From the NCBI GenBank assembly GCA_019310865.1, contig JAFDDL010000236.1, forward strand, positions 1 through 6,157: a DNA stretch of 6,157 nucleotides, written 5' to 3'. The stretch is from Deltaproteobacteria bacterium. GTDB lineage: Bacteria; Desulfobacterota; Desulfobacteria; Desulfobacterales; JAFDDL01. Below are positions 4,486 through 6,157 of the stretch, piece after piece; position 1 is the first letter of the stretch, and each line of letters begins with the position of its first letter. The notes beneath the pieces are model-generated. The model was not told the origin of the DNA and made no database searches. It was given only the letters and a program-made list of their open reading frames with translations. The translations under genes and the position numbers were made by a program.

Positions 4486-6157
4486 TATTTTACAACAGTC
4501 GTGGTCAACAGGATAACCAGTTCGGTTTTACTGGTTTTCCGTGATTGATGTGAAAACGCGGCCTTTAGCAGGGGGATATCACCCAGTATGGGAATTTTGC
4601 GAATGGTGTCATCGGTTTTTTCCTGAATGAGGCCGCCAATTACAATGGTCTGGCCATCGGCCACCGTGACCATGGTGTCGCTTTCGCGTACGGAGAAGAC
4701 CGGAACCACAAAGTCCTCATTCAAGACGGACAGGACACGACTGCCGGCCTGTTCGATAATAATCGGAACGATGTGAAGGGTTGTAAAACCATCTTCACTG
4801 ATCTGGGGGGTAATCCCCAGGGTCACCCCTTCCAGTGTCCGGGCGATGATGGGTTCCGACTCAGTTCGAAGAATGGTTTCTCCATTGACTTCGTCTTCAC
4901 TGGTTGTGATTGCCAGGTCCAGATAGGGAATCACCCGGCCGACACTGATCAGGGCGCTCTGGTTGTTCAATACATTCAACCGCGGTGAGGACAGCACATT
5001 GACATCCCCCTGGGTGGCCAGGGCATCGAGCACAACCTGTCCGGAGAGTGGGGCTGTTTCATCTAGAAATCCAAGTGACAGGCCGCCGACGCCGGCTGAT
5101 AAGTTCGAACCGAATTCCAAAAGCTTATTTCCTTCAAACACCGTTGGCACAACTTGCGGTCTGCCATTTTCACCTAGAACCAAAGCCCCCTGTTCATCTC
5201 TGAGCTGAGCCATCACGGTTTTGGTGGCCGTGCTCTTCAACATAGACCAGTTGATACCGTAATCGTGCCCCTTGTTCAGAGAGACTTCCACGATTTTTGC
5301 CTCAATCACGACCTGCCGGCGAAGGGCCTGGCTGATGCGATCGAGAAATTCTTCAACCAGGTCGAGGCGTTTCGGTCGATCCGTTACGACAATCGTTCCC
5401 GATAAGCGATTGACGGTGGCCTTGCCCTGTTCCGAGAGCAGCCCTTCACCCCCTCGGGCCGCATACTTGAGGGTGTCTTCGATTTTTTGCCAGATGTCCA
5501 GATGCTCTTCCTCTTCAACCTCCACTTCAATGGTAAATTCCCCTTTCAGGCCTGAACTGGAAATCGCCGAACTGGCTTCACCACCACCGGATCCCCCGCC
5601 ACCGAGCACGTCGCCACCGGTCTCCGATTCGGGTTTGTTGTAGACCAGTGGGTAATCGACGGTGAACATCCGCGTTTGCAGACCTTCAACGTGTAAGATA
5701 TTTTTATCGATTGTGTAATAATAATCATGTATCGAAATGATGGTATCCAGCGCTGTTTTCAGCGGTATATTGTTGAAGTTGACCGATACCGGTTCCAGGC
5801 GATCGACATCCTTACTGAGAATCAGGTTTAAATCCGCAGCATTGGCCAAGTTCAACAGGACATCGCCCAACGGGTAATCAATCACGCTTATGGAAAAGAG
5901 CTTGTTTTCAAATGGAAAAGCGGCTTCCACGGCCAGTTGGGGCGCCAGGGGCGAGATGGGGGCAAGATCCGCCAGGGGTGAACCGGGTTTGATCTTCGCA
6001 CTCTGGAGCTTGTATTTATCCATAATTTCCCGGGGAGACAGCTCTGCTTTCCGGGCGAGCGCCTCCGGCGGTTTTTTGGGTTTAACCGCACAACCTATTG
6101 ACAACAGAACAATCAGGCATGCCACGATACCCAGTTGGGCCGTTTTTCCAAAGCAAC
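4485..6157 (-). CDS. mshL: MshL-like secretin of the MSHA pilus machine, 5' end off the window
   Basis: Outer-membrane secretin that forms the multimeric pore through which the pilus emerges. The frame has no stop before the right edge. The first start codon inside the window is a GTG at 6125, but it falls inside a signal peptide: in-frame codons before it read CFGKTAQLGI, continuing VACLIVLLSIGC. The true start is therefore almost certainly outside, and the Cys of LSIGC is the likely lipidated residue, followed by Ala (outer-membrane sorting). Counting from the GTG: a secretin/TonB short N-terminal domain (about 75-148), a Gly/Ser-rich linker (169-193), an acidic run (201-208), a second N-domain with GTIVVTDRPKRLDLVEEFLD (243-262), then the secretin barrel domain from about 270 (QVVIEAKIVEV), with VNVLSSPRLNVLNNQSALIS (375-394) and the C-terminal DGQTIVIGGLI (490-500) and KIPILGDIPLL (510-520). 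The C-terminus is complete; its TAA overlaps the ATG of the next gene. Family assignment is firm; MshL rather than PilQ or GspD is inferred from the short N-terminus and the neighbours. Confidence 0.93.
   Translation of the reverse strand, partial: CFGKTAQLGIVACLIVLLSIGCAVKPKKPPEALARKAELSPREIMDKYKLQSAKIKPGSPLADLAPISPLAPQLAVEAAFPFENKLFSISVIDYPLGDVLLNLANAADLNLILSKDVDRLEPVSVNFNNIPLKTALDTIISIHDYYYTIDKNILHVEGLQTRMFTVDYPLVYNKPESETGGDVLGGGGSGGGEASSAISSSGLKGEFTIEVEVEEEEHLDIWQKIEDTLKYAARGGEGLLSEQGKATVNRLSGTIVVTDRPKRLDLVEEFLDRISQALRRQVVIEAKIVEVSLNKGHDYGINWSMLKSTATKTVMAQLRDEQGALVLGENGRPQVVPTVFEGNKLLEFGSNLSAGVGGLSLGFLDETAPLSGQVVLDALATQGDVNVLSSPRLNVLNNQSALISVGRVIPYLDLAITTSEDEVNGETILRTESEPIIARTLEGVTLGITPQISEDGFTTLHIVPIIIEQAGSRVLSVLNEDFVVPVFSVRESDTMVTVADGQTIVIGGLIQEKTDDTIRKIPILGDIPLLKAAFSHQSRKTSKTELVILLTTTVVK

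Noticed and set aside
5272..5643. A 123-codon plus-strand open frame inside the secretin gene
   Set aside because: It is a low-complexity Ser/Pro/Arg shadow of conserved secretin sequence, with no supporting signals.

Overview
This window is one tightly packed block of five genes, all on the minus strand. They encode the core of an MSHA-type (mannose-sensitive-haemagglutinin-like) type IV pilus machine. In transcription order, from the right end to the left, they are: a secretin lipoprotein (MshL-like, 5' end off the window); a single-pass membrane protein with five TPRs (MshN-like); a small predicted lipoprotein with a carboxypeptidase-regulatory-like beta-sandwich; a complete GspE/PilB-family assembly ATPase (MshE-like); and an inner-membrane platform protein of the GspF/PilC family (MshG-like), cut by the left edge after 346 residues. 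Gaps are a 1-base overlap, 42 (or 9), 18 and 8 bases, so a single operon is likely. No promoter, terminator, RNA gene, mobile element or CRISPR array is visible, and no stretch over 300 bases lacks a gene.

The organism is a diderm (Gram-negative) bacterium, since it has a secretin, two lipobox signal peptides and an MSHA-type locus. Base composition is mixed, with neither AT nor GC strongly dominant. The L-N-lipoprotein-E-G order differs from the L-M-N-E-G order of Vibrio and Shewanella and would fit a deltaproteobacterial (Desulfobacterota) lineage, but that placement is a guess.

How the parts would work together: MshE hydrolyses ATP on the cytoplasmic side and drives the platform MshG, which lifts pilin subunits from the inner membrane. 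MshN, anchored in the inner membrane with its TPRs in the periplasm, probably bridges to the secretin. MshL forms the outer-membrane pore. The small lipoprotein is the unexplained part. By position it could be a secretin- or pilus-associated accessory factor.

The main points for follow-up are: the lipoprotein in place of MshM-type content; an MshEN domain whose second c-di-GMP-binding motif has lost its RLG and Gln signature; and a cluster of unstable DNA in mshN (four 15-bp tandem repeats, a C8 tract, and an in-frame A8G5 tract containing a dnaX-type slippery heptamer), all in the linker between the membrane anchor and the TPRs.
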